Shown here: piece after piece, positions 1 through 6,825 of the stretch | How the letters are laid out: each line of letters opens with the position of its first letter | How positions within the stretch are numbered: position 1 is the first letter of the stretch | NCBI GenBank assembly: GCA_949289625.1 | Contig: CASEPH010000373.1 | Location: 1-36,014, forward strand | Source: an uncultured Clostridia bacterium | GTDB taxonomy: Bacteria > Bacillota_A > Clostridia > Oscillospirales > Oscillospiraceae | Direction: 5' to 3' | DNA: 36,014 bases | Translations under genes and position numbers: made by a program | Notes under the pieces: model-generated | Database searches by the model: none | Told to the model about the DNA's origin: nothing | Seen by the model: the letters and a program-made list of their open reading frames with translations, nothing else

Positions 1-501
1 GCCTAAAAGCTGGTTCAAACTAGAGTTTGGATGCTGGGCATTTTCCTGGTTGGAGCAAAAGATACGATAAGATGGTATGCCGTGTTTTTGTGTGAGGCGA
101 AATAGAAGCTGCTGAAAATCGTTTTGAAAGTGTTTCAGCCATTTATGATGAGCGGTGGAATTGGCCTTCGTGTTTCCGGAATTGCGCCAGATCGTTTCAT
201 CGCCGTATTCTATTCCGGCCTTGGCGCTTCTTTGCTTTTGGCGGGAATTTTGTTTGGAAGAAATTACATAAGAGTACGTTTTGCCAGCTGCGCAACGAAA
301 TATGGTTCAGATTGAACAATTGGTTCGTTAAAAATACAAATTCTAAAAGCACTATTTTGCCAGTCTTCGTAATAAAAACTGCAAGCAGTCTTTAAAATAT
401 ATTCAAGAATCTTTTTTTACAATACCCTGAGATAGACACTTTATCCAACGAAAGGTCCCTTGCCATATAAAAATCCATGCAAATAGTTTCCCTTCCATTC
501 C
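1..501. other. Stretch without a supportable gene
   Basis: No convincing gene is seen here. The longest plus-strand frame (124–315, 63 codons) would start at TTG without a Shine-Dalgarno sequence; it holds a short hydrophobic stretch but no family I recognise, so it is more likely a gene remnant or chance frame. Bases from about 320 to 480 are AT-rich and look intergenic. The segment just upstream of the asd promoter shows no clear terminator. Confidence 0.4.
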
Positions 502-531
502 TTGACACATGACGGCGGACTGTGCTAATAT
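502..531 (+). promoter_or_regulatory. Sigma-A promoter of the asd-dapA-dapB operon
   Basis: TTGACA at 502–507, an 18-nt spacer and TAATAT at 526–531 form a near-consensus vegetative promoter. Transcription should start near 538–541, giving a leader of about 240 nt before the asd start codon at 777. The start falls only a few bases before the first strand of the long-range stem of the leader, which is the usual geometry of a cis-acting attenuator. Confidence 0.75.
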
Positions 532-539
532 ATGCTATA

Positions 540-720
540 GAGAGATGCAAGCATTTTATATCATAGTTGCAAAGTCTGATGAGACGTCTTTTTGCTTGGA
601 CCATTATTTTGACTGGTACAAGCAACCGAATTATTATCTACACTGGGAAAAATGCCCGGTAATGTGCAAATGCTTGTAAAAATTACAAAACCCGGCTGGC
701 TCTCCCCTGCCGGCATTTTT
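540..720 (+). promoter_or_regulatory. Structured leader RNA / candidate attenuator upstream of asd
   Basis: The leader can fold into a closing stem of 11 pairs (546–556 with 668–678, one G-U) around a 111-nt internal region. Inside it, GCAAA plus GTCT near 570 can pair with AGAC and TTTGC near 583–593, and GGG/CCC near 637–647 form a small hairpin. Bases 674–679 can instead pair with 683–688, so two exclusive states exist. A hairpin with 5-bp GC arms (692–696 with 709–713) and a run of five T follows, like an intrinsic terminator. I looked for conserved cores of lysine, SAM-I, T-box and glycine elements and did not find them. Regulation by lysine or a pathway intermediate is inference from the downstream genes. 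Confidence 0.5.
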
Positions 721-776
721 GCTATTTGTAACATCTTTCAAAAAAACGGCTATACTGTGATAAGGAGCGATTTGCG

Positions 777-1865
777 ATGGAAAAATGGAAAGTAGGAATC
801 GTGGGTGCCACCGGCATGGTGGGACAGCGGTTTGTCACACTGATGGACGGTCACCCCTGGTTTGAGCCTGTTGCATTGGCTGCTTCCTCCAGTTCCGCAG
901 GAAAGCCGTATGCCGAGGCTGTAGGCCCAAAGTGGTGTATGGAGCAGGAGATTCCAGATTGGGCAAAATCCATGATTGTTCTGGATGCCAACGCTGACGC
1001 GGAAAAGCTGGCAGCTCAGGTGGATTTCATCTTCTGTGCAGTGGATATGAAAAAAGCGGACATCCAGGCTCTGGAATACCGTTATGCCAAGTTGGAATGT
1101 CCTGTGGTCTCCAATAACAGTGCCCATCGGGGTACGCCAGACGTCCCCATGGTGATCCCGGAGATCAACTGGCAGCATCTTGCGGTAATAGACGCTCAGA
1201 AAAAGCGATTGGGTACAAAGCGTGGCTTTATCGCTGTAAAATCCAACTGCAGCCTGCAAAGCTACGTTCCCGCCCTTTCCATCATCAAGGAGCGGTTTGG
1301 TCTGGAAAAGATCCTGGTGTGTACATATCAGGCCATCTCCGGAGCTGGAAAGACCTTCAAAACCTGGCCAGAGATGCTGGATAATGTGATTCCCTACATC
1401 GGCGGCGAGGAGGAAAAATCCGAACAAGAACCCATGAAGATCTGGGGCCATGTGGAGGGCGACCAAATCGTCAATGCCACGGAGCCTAACGTGACGGCCC
1501 AATGCCTGCGGGTGCCGGTGTCCAACGGCCATATGGCAGCGGTGTTCGCCTCCTTCCGGGAACCTGTAGATTTTGACGAGATCAAAACCATGTGGCGGGA
1601 GTTCCGTGGAAAGCCTCAGGAACTGAAGTTGCCCCATGCACCGAAGCAGTTTATCCACTATTTTGAGGAGGACAATATGCCCCAAACCCGGCTTCACCGG
1701 GATTTGGAGGGCGGTATGGCCATCTCTGTGGGCCGGCTTCGGAAAGACACCCAGTATGATATGAAATTCGTCTGTCTGTCGCACAATACGCTTCGAGGCG
1801 CAGCCGGCGGCGGTGTTCTGCTGGCCGAGCTACTTTGTGCAGAAGGTTACATCGACAAAAAGTAA
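777..1865 (+). CDS. asd: Aspartate-semialdehyde dehydrogenase
   Basis: This 362-aa cytoplasmic enzyme reduces aspartyl phosphate to aspartate semialdehyde with NADPH, the branch point to lysine/diaminopimelate, threonine and methionine. The N-terminal nucleotide-binding loop GATGMVGQRF (residues 10–19), SNNSAHR, the active-site cysteine in SNCSLQS and a C-terminal HNTLRGAAGGG are visible. The sequence looks like the archaeal/fungal-type branch of the family, not the shorter E. coli type, and the length fits. The ATG at 777 has AAGGAG about nine bases upstream. It is first in the operon with dapA and dapB, so diaminopimelate for cell wall and lysine is the likely main output. The large antisense frame at 750–1784 is a shadow of this gene. 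Confidence 0.95.
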   Translation: MEKWKVGIVGATGMVGQRFVTLMDGHPWFEPVALAASSSSAGKPYAEAVGPKWCMEQEIPDWAKSMIVLDANADAEKLAAQVDFIFCAVDMKKADIQALEYRYAKLECPVVSNNSAHRGTPDVPMVIPEINWQHLAVIDAQKKRLGTKRGFIAVKSNCSLQSYVPALSIIKERFGLEKILVCTYQAISGAGKTFKTWPEMLDNVIPYIGGEEEKSEQEPMKIWGHVEGDQIVNATEPNVTAQCLRVPVSNGHMAAVFASFREPVDFDEIKTMWREFRGKPQELKLPHAPKQFIHYFEEDNMPQTRLHRDLEGGMAISVGRLRKDTQYDMKFVCLSHNTLRGAAGGGVLLAELLCAEGYIDKK

Positions 1866-1878
1866 AGGGAGGCCTATT

Positions 1879-2772
1879 ATGAAGAAGCCTTTGTTCACCG
1901 GCACCAGTGTTGCCATCGTTACGCCCATGTATCCCGACGGATCCGTCAATTATGAGAAACTGGGCGAACTAATTGACTTTCAGATTGCCGGTGGTACAGC
2001 CGCCATCACCATCTGCGGCACGACAGGAGAATCCTCTACCCTGAAAGACGCCGAGCATCTAGCTGCCATTAAATTCACTGTGGAGCATGTGGCAGGCCGA
2101 ATTCCGGTGATTGCCGGCACCGGCAGCAACGAAACTGCCCATGCCATCGAGCTGAGCAAGGAAGCGGATTCCTACGGCGTGGACGGACTGCTGCTGGTCA
2201 CACCCTATTACAACAAGTGTACCCCAAAAGGACTGATTCGGCATTACACACAGATTGCCGACAGCGTCCATGTTCCCTCCATTGTCTACAATGTCCCCTC
2301 CCGGACTGGCGTTTCCATATCGGTACCTGTTTACAAGGAGCTTTCATGCCATCCGCTTATCAACGGCGTGAAAGAAGCCTCCGGCAGTACGGAAATCGTG
2401 GTTCGGACCATTGCTGCCTGTGGAGACGAATTGAATATTTGGAGCGGCAACGACAGTCAGATTGTACCCTATATGGCCATGGGGGCCAAAGGTGTTATCT
2501 CTGTACTGGCCAATATCTGCCCAAAAGTTACCGCTGATATGACGGCAGCCTGCCTTGCTGGGGATTACGCAAAGGCAGCCGCCATGCAGGTGGACTATAT
2601 GGAGCTGATCGACGCGCTGTTCTGTGAAGTCAATCCCATTCCCGTAAAAACTGCGCTGAATCTCATGGGGATGGAAGCTGGTCCTCTGCGGATGCCCCTT
2701 TGCGAGATGGAGCCTGCCAATGAAGCCCATCTCAAGGACGTAATGGGAAAGATGGGGATTCCCCTGATCTGA
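1879..2772 (+). CDS. dapA: 4-hydroxy-tetrahydrodipicolinate synthase
   Basis: A 297-aa class I aldolase (TIM barrel) that condenses pyruvate with aspartate semialdehyde, the first committed step of diaminopimelate synthesis. Family marks: GTSVAIVTPMYPDGSVN at the N terminus, CGTTGESSTL (substrate loop), YYNKCTPKGL, YNVPSRTG with the catalytic Tyr, and GVKEASGS with the Schiff-base Lys. The frame is open upstream to 1813, but the ATG at 1879 is chosen because AAAGGGAGG sits six bases before it and homology begins there; the gap to asd is 13 nt. Dipicolinic acid for spores also derives from this pathway, in keeping with spoVAD/AE further along. Confidence 0.96.
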   Translation: MKKPLFTGTSVAIVTPMYPDGSVNYEKLGELIDFQIAGGTAAITICGTTGESSTLKDAEHLAAIKFTVEHVAGRIPVIAGTGSNETAHAIELSKEADSYGVDGLLLVTPYYNKCTPKGLIRHYTQIADSVHVPSIVYNVPSRTGVSISVPVYKELSCHPLINGVKEASGSTEIVVRTIAACGDELNIWSGNDSQIVPYMAMGAKGVISVLANICPKVTADMTAACLAGDYAKAAAMQVDYMELIDALFCEVNPIPVKTALNLMGMEAGPLRMPLCEMEPANEAHLKDVMGKMGIPLI

Positions 2773-2795
2773 TCGCATAGAGAAAGGATGTCAAA

Positions 2796-3560
2796 ATGGT
2801 TCGTGTCATGATTTCCGGCTGTAACGGAAAAATGGGCGGCATAGTGGCTGCCATGTGTGAGGCCTATCCCAACATTCAGGTGGTAGCTGGAGTGGACCTC
2901 CATGCCGGCGGAGACAAGGCGTTTCCCGTCTTTGCCGATCCCATGGAGTGTACCGTCCCGGTGGACTGCGTCATCGACTTCTCCAACCCGGCGGCATTGC
3001 CCAGTCTGCTGCGCTACTGCAAGAAATCCGGTGCCGCTGTGGTTCTTGCCACAACAGGCTATTCGGAACAACAGCTGCAGGAGATCCAGGAGGCCGCCAA
3101 CGAGATCCGGATCTTTAAATCCGCCAATATGAGTCTTGGTATCAATGTCTTGGTATCTCTGGTGCGTCAGGCAACCCGAATTCTCGGCAAGTCATCCGAT
3201 ATAGAGATCGTAGAAAAGCACCACAGGCGCAAATTGGACGCTCCTAGTGGCACTGCTATTATGATAGCCGATGCCGCTGCGGCAGAACTGCCGGAAAAAC
3301 CCGAATATATTTACGACCGGCACGCGGTGCGGCAAAAGCGTGGTAAGCAGGAAATCGGCATCAGCTCCGTCCGGGGCGGCACCATCGTGGGAGAGCACGA
3401 GATCCTGTTTGCCGGCACCGACGAGGTGCTGGAAATCAAACACACCGCTTATTCCAGAGAAATATTTGCCAATGGTGCGGTCCGGGCAGCAGAATTTATC
3501 TCCACCCGGACAGCTCCTGGCCTATACGATATGGAAGCACTTGTTTCGGAGGTAATCTAA
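2796..3560 (+). CDS. dapB: 4-hydroxy-tetrahydrodipicolinate reductase
   Basis: A 254-aa NAD(P)H-dependent reductase acting on the DapA product to give tetrahydrodipicolinate. The Rossmann loop is GCNGKMGG (residues 8–15); VIDFSNP and ATTGYSEQQ follow. The signature EKHHRRKLDAPSGTA carries the catalytic His-His and Lys and the substrate-binding DAPSGTA. SSVRGGTIVGEHEI matches the C-terminal domain. The ATG at 2796 is preceded by GAAAGGATG. It is third in the operon, 23 nt after dapA, and only one base separates its stop from the next start, so translation is probably coupled. Confidence 0.96.
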   Translation: MVRVMISGCNGKMGGIVAAMCEAYPNIQVVAGVDLHAGGDKAFPVFADPMECTVPVDCVIDFSNPAALPSLLRYCKKSGAAVVLATTGYSEQQLQEIQEAANEIRIFKSANMSLGINVLVSLVRQATRILGKSSDIEIVEKHHRRKLDAPSGTAIMIADAAAAELPEKPEYIYDRHAVRQKRGKQEIGISSVRGGTIVGEHEILFAGTDEVLEIKHTAYSREIFANGAVRAAEFISTRTAPGLYDMEALVSEVI

Positions 3561-3561
3561 C

Positions 3562-4050
3562 ATGGGCAAAATTTCTGAAATCACATACTGCCGCAACGTG
3601 GCTCTGGTGACGCTGCGGAATGTCCCCTATGAGAGCGGGATCATCGGTGAAATTTTCACTGCGATTTCTGATCACGGCGTCAACGTGGATATGATCTCCC
3701 AGACTGCTCCTTTGGGGAAAACCATTTCCATCGCTTTCAGCATCTCCGCAGAGGCCATGGGGGATCTGATGCCGGTGGTCAACGGGTTTAAGCCCAAATA
3801 CCCCCAGCTCAATATGGAGATGGCTGTGGGCATGACCAAGCTGAATTTCTATGACGCGAATATGGTCAGCACCCCCGGCGTAGCTGCCCAGGTTTTTAGT
3901 ATGCTGGCAACGGGAAATGTCTGCGTCACTATGATTACCACCTCGGTGACAGATATCTCTGTTTTGATCCCCGAGCATGAGGAGGATACGGCCCTTTCCT
4001 TGTGTCGAAGCACGTATCACATCGAACCGCAGGAGTCGGATTCCCTCTGA
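3562..4050 (+). CDS. Stand-alone tandem-ACT protein, aspartokinase regulatory-subunit type
   Basis: A 162-aa protein with no kinase domain that resembles the C-terminal regulatory part of aspartate kinase. Two ACT-like units are visible: residues about 12–75 (VALVTLRNVPYESGIIGEIF, then VNVDMISQTAP) and about 95–160 (STPGVAAQVFSMLA, VCVTMITTSVTDISVLI). In LysC the same order of sheets binds lysine or threonine at the dimer interface. It follows dapB by one base in the asd operon, so it probably senses an aspartate-family amino acid, either as a partner of a kinase encoded elsewhere or on its own. Which ligand and which partner are not shown by the sequence. It could simply be annotated as ACT domain-containing protein. 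Confidence 0.85.
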   Translation: MGKISEITYCRNVALVTLRNVPYESGIIGEIFTAISDHGVNVDMISQTAPLGKTISIAFSISAEAMGDLMPVVNGFKPKYPQLNMEMAVGMTKLNFYDANMVSTPGVAAQVFSMLATGNVCVTMITTSVTDISVLIPEHEEDTALSLCRSTYHIEPQESDSL

Positions 4051-4071
4051 GTAACGTAGTTTCCAAAAAAG

Positions 4072-4118
4072 CCCTTCGGAGACAGACTCTATGATCTGTC
4101 CTCCGAAGGGTTCTTTTT
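4072..4118 (+). terminator. Terminator of the asd operon
   Basis: A long GC-rich hairpin starts 22 bases after the ACT gene stop: CCCTTCGGAGACAGA (4072–4086) pairs with TCTGTCCTCCGAAGGG (4094–4110, one bulged base), followed by a T-rich tail TTCTTTTT (4111–4118). It is a strong intrinsic terminator on the plus strand. Confidence 0.85.
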
Positions 4119-4179
4119 CGCAAAAATAACAATTTTCTGCTCTGAGTAATTGAGGGGGCGTCCTGAGAACTCCCGCAGA

Positions 4180-4241
4180 CTTCCTCTTCCCTTCCCTTCC
4201 TTTCCTCTTCCCTTCCTTTCCTCTTCCCTTCCTCTTCCTCC
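4180..4241. repeat. 62-nt homopyrimidine tract
   Basis: Every base from 4180 to 4241 is C or T. A 16-bp unit, CCTTTCCTCTTCCCTT, occurs twice back to back inside it, with partial copies on both sides. On the minus strand it is a polypurine run that reads as Arg/Lys/Glu/Gly codons in several frames, creating spurious antisense frames over the ACT gene. Such mirror-like tracts can form triplex (H-DNA) structures. It lies between the convergent asd operon and tyrS. Confidence 0.8.
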
Positions 4242-4279
4242 GAAGATTTGATCCAAGTTGGGAGCAAAAAAGAAACACA

Positions 4280-4356
4280 TTTGAAACTGATTTGGAACTG
4301 GTTTGGAATTGATTTGGAACGAATTTGGAACAGATGTGGAACCAGGTTGGAATCCA
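4280..4356. repeat. Seven-copy 11-bp tandem array
   Basis: Seven consecutive 11-bp units start at 4280, 4291, 4302, 4313, 4324, 4335 and 4346. The consensus is about TTTGGAACTGA, the first positions (TTTGGAA) being best kept and the last four varying. The spacing is exactly 11 with no indels. The array lies 21 bases beyond the tyrS stop, in its 3' flank. There are no spacers, so it is not a CRISPR array. Confidence 0.85.
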
Positions 4357-4377
4357 TGCTGCTGAAATCAGACGAGC

Positions 4378-5601
4378 TTATTCCACCACAGCCTTATGGT
4401 AGATCTTCTTCCCCTTCCGGATCACCACGCCGTTTTGCAGCTGGGAAAGGGTCAGGCGCATGGCCGGATCCGTGACCTTCTGATCCTCCAGGAATACGCC
4501 TCCCTGCTGTACCAGGCGACGGGCCTCTCCGTTGGACTTGGCCAGACCGCACCGGACCATCAAGGTCAATACACCGATCTCGCCATCGGTCAGGTCATCA
4601 GCAGACAAGGTGGTCGTGGGCATATCCTCCGAGGAACCCCCTGCGGAAAAAATCGCTTTCGCAGCAGCTTGTGCTTTCTCTGCTTCGGCCTCTCCGTGAA
4701 CCATCTTGGTCAGTTCATATGCTAGGATTTCCTTGGCCTGGTTAAGTTGGCTGCCCTCCCAGGTATCCATCTGATCGATCTGCTCCAGGGGCAGGAAGGT
4801 CAGCATCCGGATGCATTTCATCACGTCTTCATCCCCTACGTTTCTCCAGTACTGGTAGAAGTCGTAGGGTGAGGTCTTGTTGGCGTCCAGCCAGACGGCG
4901 TTACCGGCGGTCTTGCCCATCTTCTTGCCCTGGGAGTCGGTGAGCAGGGTGATGGTCATACAGTGAGCATCCTTACCCAGCTTTCTGCGAATGAGCTCCG
5001 TACCGCCCAGCATATTGCTCCACTGATCATTGCCACCGAACTGCATATTGCAGCCGTACTTCTGGAACATGTAGTAGAAGTCGTAGGACTGCATAATCAT
5101 GTAGTTAAACTCCAGGAAGGAAAGCCCCTTCTCCATCCGCTGCTTATAGCATTCTGCCCGCAGCATGTTGTTTACAGAGAAGCAAGCACCCACCTCCCGA
5201 AGCAAATCCACATAGTTGAGGCTCAGCAGCCAGTCAGCATTGTTGACCATCATGGCCTTGCCATCCCCGAAATCGATGAAACGCTCCATCTGCTTCTTAA
5301 AGCATTCTGCATTATGCTCAATATCCTCTCGGGTCAGCATTTTACGCATATCCGTCCGGCCTGAGGGATCGCCGATCATAGTGGTACCGCCGCCAATCAG
5401 GGCGATAGGCTTATTCCCGGCCATCTGCAGCCGCTTCATCAAGGTCAGAGCCATGAAATGGCCTGCGGTAAGACTGTCGGCAGTGCAGTCAAAGCCGATA
5501 TAGAATGTGGCTTTTCCCTCGTTGATCATCGTTTTGATTTCTTCTTCATTGGTCACCTGGGCAATCAACCCCCGGGCTACCAGTTCATCATACAGTGTCA
5601 T
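4378..5601 (-). CDS. tyrS: Tyrosyl-tRNA synthetase
   Basis: A 407-aa class I synthetase that charges tRNA-Tyr. The HIGH-equivalent lies in DSLTAGHFMALTLMKR, followed by GGGTTMIGDPSGR; GGNDQWSNM and the KMSKS variant KKMGKTAGNAVWLD are visible. A C-terminal S4-type RNA-binding domain begins near GEARRLVQQGGVFLEDQKV. The frame stays open upstream through 5706, but the ATG at 5601 is chosen: homology starts at MTLYDELVARG and GAAGGAG lies nine bases before it. The gene is expressed behind a T-box leader, so its transcription is expected to rise when uncharged tRNA-Tyr accumulates. No clear terminator follows the stop; the 11-bp array does. Confidence 0.96.
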   Translation of the reverse strand: MTLYDELVARGLIAQVTNEEEIKTMINEGKATFYIGFDCTADSLTAGHFMALTLMKRLQMAGNKPIALIGGGTTMIGDPSGRTDMRKMLTREDIEHNAECFKKQMERFIDFGDGKAMMVNNADWLLSLNYVDLLREVGACFSVNNMLRAECYKQRMEKGLSFLEFNYMIMQSYDFYYMFQKYGCNMQFGGNDQWSNMLGGTELIRRKLGKDAHCMTITLLTDSQGKKMGKTAGNAVWLDANKTSPYDFYQYWRNVGDEDVMKCIRMLTFLPLEQIDQMDTWEGSQLNQAKEILAYELTKMVHGEAEAEKAQAAAKAIFSAGGSSEDMPTTTLSADDLTDGEIGVLTLMVRCGLAKSNGEARRLVQQGGVFLEDQKVTDPAMRLTLSQLQNGVVIRKGKKIYHKAVVE

Positions 5602-5603
5602 AT

Positions 5604-5905
5604 ATTTCGCTCCTTCAAAATATAAAATACAAAATAAAAACCCTCTGCTCCAAAAGAGCAGAGGGCGTTGATTACGCGGTACCACCTCTGAACGCACCTG
5701 CCTCACGGCAGATACCTTATGAAGTCAAACAACTCCTGCGCAATAACGGGCGCACCCGTGGGGGCCTACTAATTTCTGTTCGGCCGGAAGCTCGGGAGGG
5801 TAATTTCCACAGAGGCCGTCTCCCCTTTTCACCAACCAGGGGTTCTCTATCCACGGTAATCTCTGCGTACTGTGCTCCGTCATCGCTGTTCTCGGTTATG
5901 GATTA
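5604..5905 (-). promoter_or_regulatory. T-box riboswitch (tyrosine-type) controlling tyrS
   Basis: On the minus strand the conserved T-box core AGGTGGTACCGCG (plus 5675–5687) lies just before a terminator hairpin, and a long leader of about 300 nt precedes tyrS. The upstream part contains the typical Stem I tip CCCC–TGGTTGGTGAAAA–GGGG and a downstream purine-rich region. A TAC triplet (Tyr codon) in AAATTACCCTCC is a plausible specifier, placed by eye. Uncharged tRNA-Tyr would base-pair with the specifier and the T-box bulge and favour the antiterminator. The element class is secure; the specifier position is less so. Confidence 0.92.
5636..5665 (-). terminator. Terminator half of the tyrS T-box switch
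   Basis: The minus strand reads CCCTCTGCTC, a five-base loop, then GAGCAGAGGG and a T run (plus AAAAA at 5636–5640). The stem is 10 bp (5656–5665 with 5641–5650). It is mutually exclusive with the T-box antiterminator just upstream. Confidence 0.9.
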
Positions 5906-5910
5906 TGGAA

Positions 5911-5939
5911 AGTATAGCAGGCTTTTCTGCGGTTGTCAA
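5911..5939 (-). promoter_or_regulatory. Promoter of tyrS
   Basis: On the minus strand, TTGACA (5934–5939), a 17-nt spacer and TATACT (5911–5916) precede the T-box leader, with transcription expected to begin near 5904. It sits directly behind the stop of the DUF2752 gene at 5951, with no terminator between. Confidence 0.85.
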
Positions 5940-5950
5940 CCCCACGAGGC

Positions 5951-6340
5951 TCAGAAGCCCAGCAGATTTCGCAGAATTCCAAAGGCAAGTAGCACGACAA
6001 CCATGATCCAGATCAGAGTATTATCCAGCCTGTTGAGTTTTTTGTATCCTGTGCGGACATAGCGCACTGCCCATCGCACCGTCAGGAACACCGCCAGAGG
6101 CAGCAGCAAAAAGGCGGCCGCATTTTGCCGAAAGGCGCCGGGTAGATCCCCATGCGACAGACAAATCAGCATCCGGGTCATACCGCAGCCGGGACATTTG
6201 AGTCCCGTGAGCACATGGAACATACACGGGATCCCTGCCACATGGCCGGCGAACCAAACGTAGGCCAATCCCACAGCCGGCAGCGCTCCTCCTACTGCCA
6301 GCAGGCGAAGCAGCCGACGTCTTTGATTATTCGGCAGCAA
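5951..6340 (-). CDS. DUF2752 family small membrane protein
   Basis: A protein of up to 129 aa with the DUF2752 signature CPGCGMTRM (residues about 49–57), which starts after a first hydrophobic segment; two further hydrophobic segments follow, one near LLLPLAVFLTVRW and one near IWIMVVVLLAFGIL. The family has no established function. The start given is TTG at 6340, overlapping the upstream gene by 14 nt; its SD (AAGG directly adjacent) is poor, so a different start is possible. It is the last gene of a three-gene minus-strand operon with a zinc-ribbon DUF4234 protein and a coiled-coil protein. In many Clostridia DUF2752 and zinc-ribbon membrane proteins are neighbours, which agrees with this arrangement. 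Confidence 0.75.
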   Translation of the reverse strand: MLPNNQRRRLLRLLAVGGALPAVGLAYVWFAGHVAGIPCMFHVLTGLKCPGCGMTRMLICLSHGDLPGAFRQNAAAFLLLPLAVFLTVRWAVRYVRTGYKKLNRLDNTLIWIMVVVLLAFGILRNLLGF

Positions 6341-6794
6341 CCTTATTCAGCTCGCTCTGGATCAGGGCCAGGGAAATAATGCTCAGGCCGAATAAAGCCA
6401 ACAGCAGATACAGGATTCCAAGACTGCTGTCCTGGGACCGACCGTCCAGATACTGGATCTTGTTGACCTTTCCGCCTGCCTTATAGTACCAGTAGAGCAT
6501 ATAAATACCACAGGTGACGATACTCAAAAGAATCACAAGACCACCGCTCATGTCATCCACTTCGCCGCTGGCAGTATTGAGGTCTGTCACCACGCAGTAA
6601 ACCCAGTACAAACCGTAGATTCCGCAGGTGATGATGCTCAGGACAATGGCCAGAGGGATGCTGCGCACGGGTATCGGCGCACGATATCCACCACCATAGG
6701 GTGGGTAGGACGGCCCACCCCCCAACGCTGTTCCGCAGACTGGGCAAAAACTGGCCTGGTTATCCACATTGGTGCCGCATTTTGGACAATACAT
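6327..6794 (-). CDS. Zinc-ribbon DUF4234 membrane protein
   Basis: A 155-aa protein. An N-terminal zinc ribbon, MYCPKCGTN then FCPVCGTAL, has two CxxC pairs (residues 3–6 and 18–21). A Gly/Pro/Tyr-rich linker follows, then the DUF4234 domain with its hallmark repeated turns ITCGIYGLYWVY and VTCGIYMLYWYYK, each inside a hydrophobic segment, and a third hydrophobic stretch near LGILYLLLALFGLSIISLAL. Function is unknown. Two closely spaced ATGs exist (6800 and 6794); 6794 is preferred because GGAGG lies eight bases before it, but only two before 6800. A longer frame reaches 6839 but has no SD. The stop overlaps the DUF2752 gene. Confidence 0.85.
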   Translation of the reverse strand: MYCPKCGTNVDNQASFCPVCGTALGGGPSYPPYGGGYRAPIPVRSIPLAIVLSIITCGIYGLYWVYCVVTDLNTASGEVDDMSGGLVILLSIVTCGIYMLYWYYKAGGKVNKIQYLDGRSQDSSLGILYLLLALFGLSIISLALIQSELNKVAAE

Positions 6795-6825
6795 ATTCAT
6801 TTCCTCCTTTTTCTCTCTTGCTGAT

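Noticed and set aside
124..315. 63-codon frame near the left edge
   Set aside because: TTG start without SD, no recognisable domain, and no supporting promoter.
574..600. CTGATGAG resembling a hammerhead ribozyme core
   Set aside because: The obligatory GAAA segment and a third stem with a cleavage triplet are not found at suitable distance.
392..625. 77-codon minus-strand frame across the asd promoter
   Set aside because: It covers the promoter and structured leader, has no SD and no recognised domain.
538..690. Lysine riboswitch upstream of asd
   Set aside because: The AGAG-TGC start and the lysine operon context suggested it, but the conserved GAGTA, GCCGAAG, ACTGTCA and GGAG-GCTATC blocks are missing, so I do not call this class.
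750..1784. Long antisense frame across asd
   Set aside because: It is the reverse-strand shadow of asd; its translation has no domain and the asd reading frame is strongly supported.
3496..4278. Antisense frames with Arg/Lys/Glu/Gly repeats
   Set aside because: They result from the polypurine tract and run over the ACT gene; no SD or homology supports them.
4280..4356. CRISPR array
   Set aside because: The 11-bp units are contiguous with no spacers and no cas genes are present.
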